Source: an uncultured Prevotellaceae bacterium (lineage in GTDB: Bacteria > Bacteroidota > Bacteroidia > Bacteroidales > Bacteroidaceae). From it: a stretch of DNA of 44,187 nt. The DNA lies in assembly GCA_902794405.1 (NCBI GenBank), contig CADBHI010000025.1:1-44187 (forward strand). The letters run 5' to 3'. Position 1 is the stretch's first letter. Each line of letters opens with the position of its first letter. The notes beneath the pieces are model-generated. The model had not been told where the DNA came from, ran no database searches, and worked only from the letters and a program-made list of their open reading frames with translations. This document shows positions 7,332-15,758 of the stretch, piece after piece. The translations under genes were made by a program, and so were the position numbers.

Positions 7332-7751
7332 TTACTTGGCCTTCTTGGCAGCCTTCTCGGCTTTTTCCTGAGCCTTTTCGGCAGCAACCTTGGCCTTAGC
7401 AGCCTTCAGTTCGAGCTTGCTATCGCCAGGATTCTTGGCAGATTCCTCAGCAGCCTTAGTATACTTTTCCTGAGCCTTATCGGCAGCCTTGCGGGCCTTT
7501 TCAGCATTCTTCTTCAGCTTCTCGGCCTTTTCAGCTTCCTTCTTCTTTTTCTTTTCAGCGGCTTCCCTCTTCTTCTGATCCTTTTCAGCCTTCTTAGCAG
7601 CCTTTTCTGCATCCTTCTTTGCTTTCTCGGCAGCCTTCTGAGCCTTCATTTCAGCCTGCTGCTCAACTGTCAGGACATCCTGAGCCTGAACGGTTTGCGC
7701 GCCCATCATCATAGTGAGGGCCAGCGCCATAGTCATAACGATTTTCTTCAT
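7332..7751 (-). CDS. Secreted Lys/Ala/Glu-rich coiled-coil protein
   Basis: 139 aa. Residues 1-23 are a clear signal peptide (MKKIVMTMALALTMMMGAQTVQA). The remainder is almost entirely Ala, Lys and Glu in KAAEKAKKDAEKAAKK-like repeats, predicting one long, highly charged single helix or coiled coil, broken only at SAKNPGDSKLEL. It resembles the central domain of TolA or histone H1-like tails by composition only; there is no TolA membrane anchor or C-terminal domain. Likely periplasmic or exported and possibly binding polyanions such as nucleic acid or cell wall, which is inference. Single-gene unit with its own promoter and terminator. Confidence 0.75.
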   Translation of the reverse strand: MKKIVMTMALALTMMMGAQTVQAQDVLTVEQQAEMKAQKAAEKAKKDAEKAAKKAEKDQKKREAAEKKKKKEAEKAEKLKKNAEKARKAADKAQEKYTKAAEESAKNPGDSKLELKAAKAKVAAEKAQEKAEKAAKKAK

Positions 7752-7783
7752 TTTTTCTGTCTTTTAGGGGTTTATTCTGCTGC

Positions 7784-7791
7784 AAAAGTAC
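7784..7791 (-). promoter_or_regulatory. Promoter -7 element of the Lys/Ala-rich protein gene
   Basis: The minus strand reads TACTTTTG, matching TAnnTTTG, 33 nt before the start codon. A properly spaced -33 is not evident. Confidence 0.5.
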
Positions 7792-7848
7792 GAAAAACTT
7801 TTTATTCTACGCATATTTGCAACGGTTTAACATAACATTTTACCTTTT

Positions 7849-9806
7849 TTATAAATTGTCCAGGTCAACAGACAGGCCTATGGTGAAGGATGTGCCAGTG
7901 GTTAGCGGAGAGCTATAATAATAGGACTTGGGCTTGTAATTGAAGAGGTTGTCAATGGCAGTATTGAGATTGAAACCGCGCCAGATATGGTGCTGGAGCA
8001 TGAGTTTCCAGATGGTATAGCCCTGATCAACATCGGTGTGACCCGATTGGGGCTTGCCAAGACTACGTCCAGAAAGGGCAGCATCGAGAGCATAAAAGCG
8101 TGAGTAGCGATGACCATAGCCAATACGCCAGGTGAGGGCGTGCGAGCGTGGCTGAGAGAACTGCGAGAATACCACATTGCCGGTCTCATGCATCCAGGCA
8201 TAGTTCAGCTTAAGCGTCAAGCCCCAGTCAAAATAGTGGCCCAGGCTTACATCGATGCCCCAGACATTGACGCCGTCTTCATTCCAATAGAGGGCAGCTG
8301 GCATCTCTTCATAGGTGTGGGCAACAGTAGTGATGCGCTTGTCGAACAGATTGCAGTAGCCCATGAGGGTGAAGCTATAGACGCCGTCGATAATGCCGCC
8401 TCCGCTGATGCGGTTCTGCCGATCAACAGCCACATTGAAATTGTGGCTCTTCTCTGGTTCCAGGTTCGGGTTACCGATAATCATGTAGCCCATATTACCC
8501 ATGTCGAAGTGCATATACATTTCTTTGAGCGAGGGTGCCCGGAAACCGCTGGCGTAGTTGGCACGGAGGGTCAGCCAGGGGAATTTGTAAACGAGGGCAA
8601 GACGTCCGGTAAAGGCCTTCATGGCCGAAGCCGAGAAATAGTCGTAACGAAGGCTACCCACGGCGTTGAATCGCGGCGTGATGTTCCAGTCGAACTGGGC
8701 ATAGCCGTCGATATTGCTCTGAGCGTGGTCGGCACCTTCTACGAATTGATAGGTGGTGAGATAGTCATGCAGGTAGTCGGCTCCTAAAATGAGGTGGTTC
8801 TCACCAAATGACTGGCTGTAGAGCGCATGCACTACATGTTGCTGATTGCTGTAGTCGTGGTCGTGGGTTCGGGCTCCGTCAGGCATGAAATTGGCTTTGT
8901 CGTACTGGTCGTAGGCATACGACAGTTCGAGATGGCGGCCAGAGTCCCATGCATATTTGCCCTTCAGTCCGGCACTATAGCCATTGAAATGATAGTCGTA
9001 GGTGTCGCGCTCGCTGGTGCGGAAGAAGTAGCCGCCACGACCTGTCAGGGTCAGCTGTTCAGTGGGTCGGAAAGTCAACCGTTCCTTGACGTTGTAAGTC
9101 TTCTGCCCATAGAGGCGGCTGAGGTTGGAGTCGTCGATCAGCACCGATTCGTCGTAGGGCAAGCCCTGCATCTTCTTAGGTCAACAGGATCAATCCTGGT
9201 ATGCTGGAAACTGGTCTGGGAATTCCATTTCTTGTTGTTGAACGAAAAACCGGCCCCATGACGCCATTCATGGCCGAAGGAGTTGTAGCGTGAGTTCACA
9301 TTGACAGTCCAGGGCTCAAGGTTCTCACGGCTGATGATGTTGACCACCCCGCCCACGGCATTTGAGCCGTAGAGGGCCGACGAGGCTCCCTTGACAATCT
9401 CGATACGTCCCACGTTGTCGAGATTCATGCGGTTGTAATCCACATTGTCCATCGTTTCGCCAGCCATACGTTCGCCGTCGACCAGAAACAGCACGGCATT
9501 GCCGCCGAAGCCACTCATATTGAGCGATGTCTCCTGACTCATGGCAAAACCGAACTCCAGTCCGGGAATCTCCTGAATCAGCAAGTCCTGGATATTAGTG
9601 GCATCGGCAATCTTGATGTCGTGAAGCGTTATCAGTCGCGTAACGACGGGTGCATCCTTCAGCGCCTTGGGCGTATGAGAAGCAGTGATGACGACAGGGT
9701 TCAGCTCCACAGAGTCGCGGAAAGCCGTCTGTGCAAATATGTCAAGAACCGGCATGGTCAATACCACGCCGGCTAAAACAGATGTCTTAAATTGATTTGT
9801 TAACAC
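7849..9806 (-). pseudogene. TonB-dependent outer-membrane receptor, single-base frameshift
   Basis: If the frame is restored the protein is about 652 aa. It has a signal peptide (..LTMPVLDIFAQ), a plug domain (VVITASHTPKALKDAP; ATNIQDLLIQEIPGLEF; VDGERMAGETMDNVDYNR; RIEIVKGASSALYGSNAVGGVVNII) and a 22-stranded-type barrel. The barrel includes TLRANYASGFRAPSLKEMYMHF and NPNLEPEKSHNFN, and ends in aromatic strands (GTSFTIGLSVDLDNL). The frame breaks after RIDPVDL near 9171-9178; one extra T in the run at about 9174-9177 would restore DLKKMQGLPYDES. There is no SusC-type N-terminal extension, so it is a siderophore/haem/cobalamin-type receptor rather than a glycan SusC. It is the last gene after the calycin-like lipoprotein (3-nt gap). 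The break may be a homopolymer assembly error. Confidence 0.85.
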
Positions 9807-9809
9807 TTA

Positions 9810-10295
9810 TTACTGCTTGGTTCCTGTAAACTTTCCTGCAAAGGCAAACGGCATATTGCCATACTTCAACGCAAACGTCACCACAACATTCTTGTCGCTG
9901 AACAGGACGGTGACATCGCTGACGGTATAGGCCTTCTCGGCTCCACTGGCATTGGTCACGGTTCCACTGTAGGAGGACAGTCTTCCAGTAATGGTATTGC
10001 CGCTCTTTGTCAAAAGAATACCCTTCACAGGCATCTTAGGCAGAGACATACCTCCCTCGCCATATTCGGGAATTGTCATATCAACAGACGAGTCCGTGGC
10101 TTTGGTAAACTCGAAGGTCTTTGTGCCCTCATCGTCTTCGCCGCTAACCGTCATAATCTCAAGACCGGTATAAGAACCAGCTACCTGCGTAGCAACGGCC
10201 ACTTCGGGCTCATCGTCATCGCTACCACATGAACATACACCAAACACGAAGGCCATTGTGGCCATCATCATCATAAAACTCTTAATCTTTTTCAT
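9810..10295 (-). CDS. Calycin-like beta-barrel lipoprotein
   Basis: 161 aa. Lipoprotein signal with lipobox GVCSC (Cys about 22) followed by an acidic GSDDDEPE linker, the usual surface-export-type start in Bacteroidota. The rest alternates beta strands: VAGSYTGLEIMTV, TFEFTKATDSSVDMTIPEY, GNTITGRLSSYSGTV, VSDVTVLFSDKNVVVTFALKYG, FAGKFTGTKQ. This is the pattern of the calycin-like domain (PF13944) found in Bacteroidota surface lipoproteins. Its 3-nt spacing to the TonB receptor suggests it captures or presents that receptor's ligand. The ligand is unknown. Confidence 0.7.
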   Translation of the reverse strand: MKKIKSFMMMMATMAFVFGVCSCGSDDDEPEVAVATQVAGSYTGLEIMTVSGEDDEGTKTFEFTKATDSSVDMTIPEYGEGGMSLPKMPVKGILLTKSGNTITGRLSSYSGTVTNASGAEKAYTVSDVTVLFSDKNVVVTFALKYGNMPFAFAGKFTGTKQ

Positions 10296-10332
10296 TTTCT
10301 ATTTACTGATTTTCTATTTTCGATTTAAAACT

Positions 10333-11118
10333 TCATTTCTTCAGTTCTTGCTTGGCATAGTCATACTCTGACCCGAAAGCACTGTGAGGAATACTGAAGA
10401 TGACCACCATGAACAGGACGGCCAAACAGACAACCCACTTGTTGTACTTCCATCGTATCGTTGCAAGCGCAGCTGCAAAGAACAGGAACGACAGGAGGGT
10501 TTTGTTGTCCGTCAGGTCTGTGCCGTATGGGAATCCTGTCCACCAAGGTCCGAAGGCCGCATGCTGCACGAGCGGACCGAGAATGAAGCCTCCGACAAAC
10601 AATGTTGCCACAGTGATCTTCAGCCATCGGCTATAGGGCTTGCGCGTAATAACCAGCAGAAGCGTATAGACAGCCAGTAGCATGGCTCCAAACATCAGCA
10701 GGATGTGGGGCACCAGAATAATAGCTGGCACATCATTACGGAAGCGTATCACGACGGGCTCATCGGCCAAATAGTCGTGACCATCAACGGTGATGTAATA
10801 CTGCAGTTTACCCGCAACGGGCTGCACGGGAAGGGATGCCTGCCACTCACCGTCTTGCCACGTAAAGTCCACGGTGGTAAAAGCGTCAGTCGTCGGGTAA
10901 CGACGGTAATGCAGTTGTGACTCTATGCCAGACGGAACGCCCTTCAAGGCTACCACCTCGTCGTGCTGCACGCCGCTTCTGGGCAGTTTCACCTTATAGG
11001 TCTCCCCGTTGAGTTCTACAGTCACTCGCTTGGGATAGGTAGGACCCGTCATGCGCTGGTAGATGCTCAGTACCAACGTGATAACAACAGCTAAAAGCCA
11101 ATAGACCGATTTCTTCAT
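10333..11118 (-). CDS. Membrane protein with an extracytoplasmic beta-sandwich domain
   Basis: 261 aa. An N-terminal anchor (residues 5-20) is followed by a soluble domain of about 110 residues, rich in beta strands (VTVELNGETYKVKLPRSG, LHYRRYPTTDAFTTVDFTW, LQYYITVDGHDYLADEPVVIRF). Four hydrophobic helices come next (about 132-158, 168-190, 208-222, 227-246). I do not recognise a named family. Its ATG overlaps the M28 peptidase stop (ATGA at 11115-11118), so the two are translationally coupled. A role in handling products of the peptidase or of the TonB system downstream is inferred only from operon context. Confidence 0.65.
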   Translation of the reverse strand: MKKSVYWLLAVVITLVLSIYQRMTGPTYPKRVTVELNGETYKVKLPRSGVQHDEVVALKGVPSGIESQLHYRRYPTTDAFTTVDFTWQDGEWQASLPVQPVAGKLQYYITVDGHDYLADEPVVIRFRNDVPAIILVPHILLMFGAMLLAVYTLLLVITRKPYSRWLKITVATLFVGGFILGPLVQHAAFGPWWTGFPYGTDLTDNKTLLSFLFFAAALATIRWKYNKWVVCLAVLFMVVIFSIPHSAFGSEYDYAKQELKK

Positions 11119-12395
11119 CTTACAGGAGGAGTTAGGTGAACTTGAAACACGATTGTCTCTTCGCCACGAAGAACCTTTACGGGAATAGTGGTGCCGGCCT
11201 GAAGCTCGGCCAGACGTTCCATGTATTCGTTGATATCCTTGACGGGTTTGCCGTCTATTTCCTTAATAATGTCGCCACTTCTAATGCCTGCGTTGTGTGC
11301 CGGTTTGCCGGCCACCACAATGTCGGCACGAAGACCTGGAACAGTGCTGGCCCCCATAACATCGGGCATCAGGCCTAACGTAACCTTAAACTTGGCATGA
11401 CTCATCGTCTGACTGCTCGGCACGCTGATATAGTCGGGCTTCGTTGGCTGGGCAGCTATCTGGGTTATCAGCTTCTGCGAGAACTCTAAGGTTTGCTGCA
11501 TACCTTCGTAATTCAGGGTTGAAGGCACGTCGGCGGGGGTATGATACTCCATGTGGCCACCAGTAGTGAGGAAGAGCACAGGGATGTCCTGTGCTACAAA
11601 CGACGCATGGTCGCTTGGCCCGTAACCGTCAGGAATACAAGAAACTGTCAAGCCCGTCTGCTCCGCTGCTTGCTCTACCAGGGCCTTGAATCCGCTACTT
11701 GTTCCTGTACCAGATACACTCATGGCATGATCGCGCATGCGCCCCACCATATCCAGATTCACCATCGCCACAATGTCTTTCACATCCTGAGGCAGGTTCT
11801 TGCGCCGACCGTCGGCCTGCTTCATCCATTCCAGAAATTTCTTGGAGCCGATAAGTCCTTGTTCCTCAGCCCCAAAGAATGCGAAGATGATACTGCGTGG
11901 CGAACGTACCTTCTTAAAGTGCTTAGCCAATTCAAGGACTACAGCATCGCCACTGGCATTGTCGTCAGCGCCGGGGTGAACGCCCAAAGTGTCTGGACGG
12001 CGTGAGCCTGACCCTTGGCCTCCAAAACCTAAATGGTCGTAGTGGGAGCCAACGACAATGTATTCGTGCTTCAGGCGTTTGTCTTTTCCCGGAGCAACGG
12101 CAATGATGTTGTGGGTATTATATTCGGTGGTCTTCTCGGTGACGATGTCTTTCTTGCTGAAATTAAAGTCCTGATAGAAACCTTTTTCCTTCTTTCCTTT
12201 TACTATTGGCTTCAGCTTCATGCCGCGAAGCATGCCAGTAATGTATTCCGAGGCGAGCGTGTCGCCTGCTGTGGCTGGGAACCGGCCTCCAAGTTCCTGC
12301 GATGCCAGATATTCTACCGTCTTCCTCATGCCGTCCTGAGCCTGTGACTGCAAGACCAGAACGAAAACCAGGGCCAATATCAATAATCTTCTCAT
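11115..12395 (-). CDS. Secreted M28-family zinc aminopeptidase with C-terminal PDZ domain
   Basis: 426 aa from ATG at 12395, which directly starts a signal peptide (MRRLLILALVFVLVLQSQAQ). The two-zinc M28 ligand set is complete: His118 (GSHYDHLG), bridging Asp144 (HPGADDNASGD), the Glu177-Glu178 pair (FFGAEEQG), Asp215 (VNLDMVGRM) and His285 (HMEYHTPADVPS). A PDZ-like domain spans about 333-422 (MGASTVPGLRADIVV, AHNAGIRSGDIIKEIDGKPV). The family removes N-terminal residues from peptides in the periplasm or outside. It is the first gene of the run M28, membrane protein, calycin lipoprotein, TonB receptor, suggesting linkage of peptide cleavage and uptake. Confidence 0.88.
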   Translation of the reverse strand: MRRLLILALVFVLVLQSQAQDGMRKTVEYLASQELGGRFPATAGDTLASEYITGMLRGMKLKPIVKGKKEKGFYQDFNFSKKDIVTEKTTEYNTHNIIAVAPGKDKRLKHEYIVVGSHYDHLGFGGQGSGSRRPDTLGVHPGADDNASGDAVVLELAKHFKKVRSPRSIIFAFFGAEEQGLIGSKKFLEWMKQADGRRKNLPQDVKDIVAMVNLDMVGRMRDHAMSVSGTGTSSGFKALVEQAAEQTGLTVSCIPDGYGPSDHASFVAQDIPVLFLTTGGHMEYHTPADVPSTLNYEGMQQTLEFSQKLITQIAAQPTKPDYISVPSSQTMSHAKFKVTLGLMPDVMGASTVPGLRADIVVAGKPAHNAGIRSGDIIKEIDGKPVKDINEYMERLAELQAGTTIPVKVLRGEETIVFQVHLTPPVR

Positions 12396-12419
12396 CTTTC
12401 TTCTTCGATTTTGCGGGTG

Positions 12420-12450
12420 CAAAGGTACAAACTTTCTACCACTCCCACAA
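12420..12450 (-). promoter_or_regulatory. Promoter of the M28 peptidase operon
   Basis: On the minus strand TACCTTTG (12420-12427) is a perfect -7 element with TTG (12448-12450) 20 nt upstream. The -7 ends 25 nt before the ATG. Confidence 0.6.
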
Positions 12451-12489
12451 TCCTAATTTATAGGGATTTTACAGAAAAATCGAATAAAG

Positions 12490-12521
12490 TTTGTCGCTTT
12501 ACAATATTCTTACTAAATTTG
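12490..12521 (+). promoter_or_regulatory. Promoter of the esterase gene
   Basis: TTTG (12490-12493), 20-nt spacer and TAAATTTG (12514-12521) form a full Bacteroidota consensus promoter, 25 nt before the ATG and divergent from the M28 promoter. Confidence 0.7.
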
Positions 12522-12546
12522 CAAGCGAAACACCATATTACCACAA

Positions 12547-13722
12547 ATGAAAACTACGAGAATGATACTGGCCGCAATGCTGACGGCTGTTTGCTGCATG
12601 CAAGTTGCAGCACAAGGGTTCCGCAGGGAGACGTTCCCAGAAGAATCGTATTCCCCGGTGACTAACATCAATCGCAACGGCTATCCACGCGTGCTAAAGG
12701 ACAACAGCGTGATGTTCCGTGTGAATGCCCCACAGGCACAGAACATCCAGATTGACCTGGGCGGCACGAAGTACGACATGCAGAAAGGCGAAGGCGGTAC
12801 CTGGACAGTAACCACCAAGCCGCAGGTGCCAGGGTTCCACTACTATTCCCTGGTTGTCGACGGCGTATCGGTAGCCGACCCTGCCAGCCAGACATTATAC
12901 GGCTGCAGCCGCTGGTCGAGTGCCATCGAGATCCCCGAGCAGGGTATGGACGACTTTGAGATACAGGATGTGCCACACGGTGAAGTGCGCACCGTATATT
13001 ATTATAGTAAGGTGGAAGAATCTTGGCGCCCCCTGATGGTCTACACCCCTGCCGGCTACAATGAGGGCCAGCAGACCTATCCAGTGGTGTATATCCAGCA
13101 CGGCGGAGGTGAGGACCATCGTGGTTGGATGGAGCAGGGCCGAACCGCCCAGATTATGGACAACCTGATAGCAGCAGGCAAGGCCGTACCAATGATCGTG
13201 GTGAGTGCCAACAGTAATGTCAACTCACGCAGCGGAGGCTTTGGCGGTGGCGGCTACAGCTGGCAGGGCATGCAGACGTTCCGCAGCGAACTGATTGACA
13301 ATGTGATACCATTCGTGGAAAAGAACTACCGAGTCAAGAAAGACCGCAAGAGCCGCGCTATGTGCGGCCTTTCGATGGGTGGTGGCCAGTCGTTCTACAT
13401 CGGTCTGCGCTCCCCAGAGGTGTTTGCCAACGTTGGCGTCTTCTCCACCGGCATGTTCGGCGGCATTCGTGGTGCTTCGAACTTCGACCTTGAGAAGGAA
13501 GTGCCCGGCATACTGAGCGACACCAAAAACTTCAACAGCCAGCTCGACATCTTTTTCCTGAGCTGCGGCGAACAAGATCCCCGCATTGAATACACTCGCA
13601 CCATCGTGAAGAAGATGCGCGAAGGTGGTGTAGAAGTAAAGTTCAACTCCTACCCCGGCGACCACGAGTGGCAGGTATGGCGCAAATCACTTCACGAGTT
13701 CGCCCAGTATCTGTTCAAATAA
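12547..13722 (+). CDS. Secreted CE1-type esterase (esterase D/feruloyl esterase-like) with N-terminal E-set domain
   Basis: 391 aa. Signal peptide 1-22 (..CCMQVAAQ). Residues about 48-135 form an immunoglobulin/CBM48-like E-set domain (VMFRVNAPQAQNIQIDL, WTVTTKPQVPGFHYYSLVVDG). Residues 145-391 are the alpha/beta hydrolase: VVYIQHGGGEDHRGW (oxyanion region), nucleophile Ser276 in GLSMGGG, Asp344 in CGEQDPR and His373 in PGDHEW. This layout is common in Bacteroidota esterases that deacylate plant polysaccharides (feruloyl or acetyl groups); the exact ester is not determinable. DUF3089 hydrolase follows after 38 nt, likely co-transcribed. Confidence 0.85.
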   Translation: MKTTRMILAAMLTAVCCMQVAAQGFRRETFPEESYSPVTNINRNGYPRVLKDNSVMFRVNAPQAQNIQIDLGGTKYDMQKGEGGTWTVTTKPQVPGFHYYSLVVDGVSVADPASQTLYGCSRWSSAIEIPEQGMDDFEIQDVPHGEVRTVYYYSKVEESWRPLMVYTPAGYNEGQQTYPVVYIQHGGGEDHRGWMEQGRTAQIMDNLIAAGKAVPMIVVSANSNVNSRSGGFGGGGYSWQGMQTFRSELIDNVIPFVEKNYRVKKDRKSRAMCGLSMGGGQSFYIGLRSPEVFANVGVFSTGMFGGIRGASNFDLEKEVPGILSDTKNFNSQLDIFFLSCGEQDPRIEYTRTIVKKMREGGVEVKFNSYPGDHEWQVWRKSLHEFAQYLFK

Positions 13723-13760
13723 CAGACTGGCAGTACTATGCACGTTATCATAGAAACAGA

Positions 13761-14762
13761 ATGAAAAAGAGAATCCTTATCTGCCTCTTGGCACTTGCCG
13801 CCATACTTATCATCTGCTGCACGGCAGCGTTTGAAGCTTGTTCGTCGAACGACGATAATCCGTCGGAACAGGACATTGCTGCAGAATACATTCCGCAGGC
13901 TCCAGATTACTCGGACAAGACAATGTGGGTGACTGCCGATGGCGATACGGACGGCACGGGAGCCGATGTGTTCTACGTGGTATCGACGTGGGAGGACGAC
14001 TGGACGACAGAGGACGGGCGCATCTGCCACTATGCCGACGTATGGAACCCGGAGCACCGCGCTAACATGGCTGACTTGGAAATGAAAAAGGTAGCAGCCT
14101 ATATGTCGCCTGGGAACCGCTTCTTTGCTCCTTACTATCGCCATACGACCATCCAGGCATTTATGACGAACAGCGAGGACACCGTCTATCAGCGTACCCG
14201 CCTTTCGATGGGCGATGTCTGCAAGGCTTTCGACCTTTTTCAGGCCCAGCGTGACAAGTCGCGCCCGCTCATCATCGCAGGCTTCAGTCAGGGAGGCTTA
14301 GCAGTTGTGGAACTGCTGAAGCATATCGACGACGAGACGTATAGCCAGTTGGCTGCTGCCTACGTCTTGGGCTACAAGGTGACCAAAGCCGATATGGCCG
14401 CGTGCAGCCATATCCGTCCCGCAGAAGGTGAGACCGACACGGGTGTTACCATCTGCTACAATACCGTCAAGGACGTGAAATATGTGCTACCCATCATTGC
14501 CGGCTCCGACATCTGTATCAACCCCGTGAACTGGCACACGGATGCCACACCCGCTACGCTCCACGACACCATTACCATCACCGTCTCGCCCGAATACCAT
14601 GTTCTCGTGGCCACTAATTACAGTGCTACAGAATATCCCCCATTCCGTGGCTTCCTGAACGTGGGCGATATCCACAGCTGCGAACCGTGGCTCTACAGTG
14701 AGTGCCTGCAGAAGAATATCAAAGTGCGGGCCAAGGAATGGCGAGCAGGCCACACGCATTGA
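13761..14762 (+). CDS. DUF3089-type alpha/beta hydrolase, membrane-anchored or secreted
   Basis: 333 aa from ATG at 13761; the frame is open upstream but overlaps the preceding gene, and the hydrophobic leader begins here. Residues 5-20 form a signal or anchor (ILICLLALAAILIICC). A Cys at 27 before SSNDDNPSE could be lipidated, but the FEAC box is weak. Alpha/beta hydrolase features: nucleophile Ser176 in IIAGFSQGGLAVVELL, His305 in NVGDIHSCEPW, and the DUF3089 signature VSTWEDDW..NPEHRANM..APYYRHTTIQAF near the N-terminus. Predicted esterase or lipase in the envelope. It ends 9 bp before the stop of the convergent gene. Confidence 0.75.
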   Translation: MKKRILICLLALAAILIICCTAAFEACSSNDDNPSEQDIAAEYIPQAPDYSDKTMWVTADGDTDGTGADVFYVVSTWEDDWTTEDGRICHYADVWNPEHRANMADLEMKKVAAYMSPGNRFFAPYYRHTTIQAFMTNSEDTVYQRTRLSMGDVCKAFDLFQAQRDKSRPLIIAGFSQGGLAVVELLKHIDDETYSQLAAAYVLGYKVTKADMAACSHIRPAEGETDTGVTICYNTVKDVKYVLPIIAGSDICINPVNWHTDATPATLHDTITITVSPEYHVLVATNYSATEYPPFRGFLNVGDIHSCEPWLYSECLQKNIKVRAKEWRAGHTH

Positions 14763-14771
14763 AATGTCAAC

Positions 14772-15758
14772 CTACTCATTGAGCGCGCCGCAATGAGGAC
14801 AGGTGCCCTTGTCGTAGAGCAGGGCACCACATCGGCCGCACTGATAGCGGGGACGGGGATGACGGAAGTAGCGCCAGAGGGCAAAAACGACATAGGCCAC
14901 GAAGAGGGGGTAACCTATATAATATAAGGTGAAGATGCTGAACACGACATAGGCTACAGCACAGGTGGCTCCGAGTCCCAACAGGTAGAGAACTGCCTCG
15001 CCGAGCGTCATGAGGCGACGCACCTCGTCAAGTACGGCAACGCCGACAATGACGATAGCCCACACCGAGACCAAGAATAGTCCGAGACTGAATGGTACGG
15101 CATAGGGGTTGAGCGTGGGGTGATAGTAGAAATGGCGCCACTTCTCAGGATCGAACAACTGGATACTGCTGTAAAGCGTTGCTGATGCTGCCACCAGCAG
15201 ACAGAGCAATGTAGGATAGAACGAGGCGATGTCGTTGAAATGAACCAGCTTGGACTGACGGCTCAGCAGTTTACGATTGATATAAACGGCTACCACTACC
15301 ACCACCAATGCCATAAATATCAATAGATGGGTATTGGAAAAGAAATCGATGAACTCGGAAATGGGGTCATCGGGCGATACGGCGTTGAGCATGTCATGCT
15401 CATGAATCCATCCGAAGGTGTTCTGATCACGTGCCACTTTCACCCACACAGAGTCGATGGTATCAACAGGAACGGTAGTGATATCGGCCACTACAAGATG
15501 CTCCCCCCTATAGACCATCAGCGTATCAACTGGCATGTCGCTAAGAGCCTCTGCGGGCAGTTGCTGGATGATGGGCATGGAGTCGGCACGCACCAGGAAG
15601 TTGTAGTTCTGAGTGTAGTGGTGGGTGGTGTAGAACGAGATACTGTCCAGCTGCTGCTCAGTCAAATCCCAAGCATCAGGTGTCTGCTGACCACGATTGT
15701 AGCAGGAAGTTAACAACAACAAGGGCAATATAAGTTTAACGAGCCGACGCATAGACAT
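14772..15758 (-). CDS. Membrane lipoprotein with SH3-like domain, four helices and a C-terminal zinc ribbon
   Basis: 328 aa (start could also be the Met at 15752). Lipobox LLTSC puts lipidated Cys at 19. An extracytoplasmic domain of about 110 residues follows, with SH3-like strands (HLVVADITTVPVDTIDSVWVKVAR, FGWIHEHDM), then membrane helices (about 147-165, 180-198, 215-240, 250-292) and a short four-Cys zinc ribbon (CGRCG..CPHCGALNE) at the C-terminus. Lipobox and ribbon imply domains on opposite faces of the membrane. The start overlaps the end of the U32 gene by about 20 nt, making it the last of eight coupled minus-strand genes. It shares the zinc-ribbon theme with three proteins upstream in the operon. 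Confidence 0.7.
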   Translation of the reverse strand: MSMRRLVKLILPLLLLTSCYNRGQQTPDAWDLTEQQLDSISFYTTHHYTQNYNFLVRADSMPIIQQLPAEALSDMPVDTLMVYRGEHLVVADITTVPVDTIDSVWVKVARDQNTFGWIHEHDMLNAVSPDDPISEFIDFFSNTHLLIFMALVVVVVAVYINRKLLSRQSKLVHFNDIASFYPTLLCLLVAASATLYSSIQLFDPEKWRHFYYHPTLNPYAVPFSLGLFLVSVWAIVIVGVAVLDEVRRLMTLGEAVLYLLGLGATCAVAYVVFSIFTLYYIGYPLFVAYVVFALWRYFRHPRPRYQCGRCGALLYDKGTCPHCGALNE

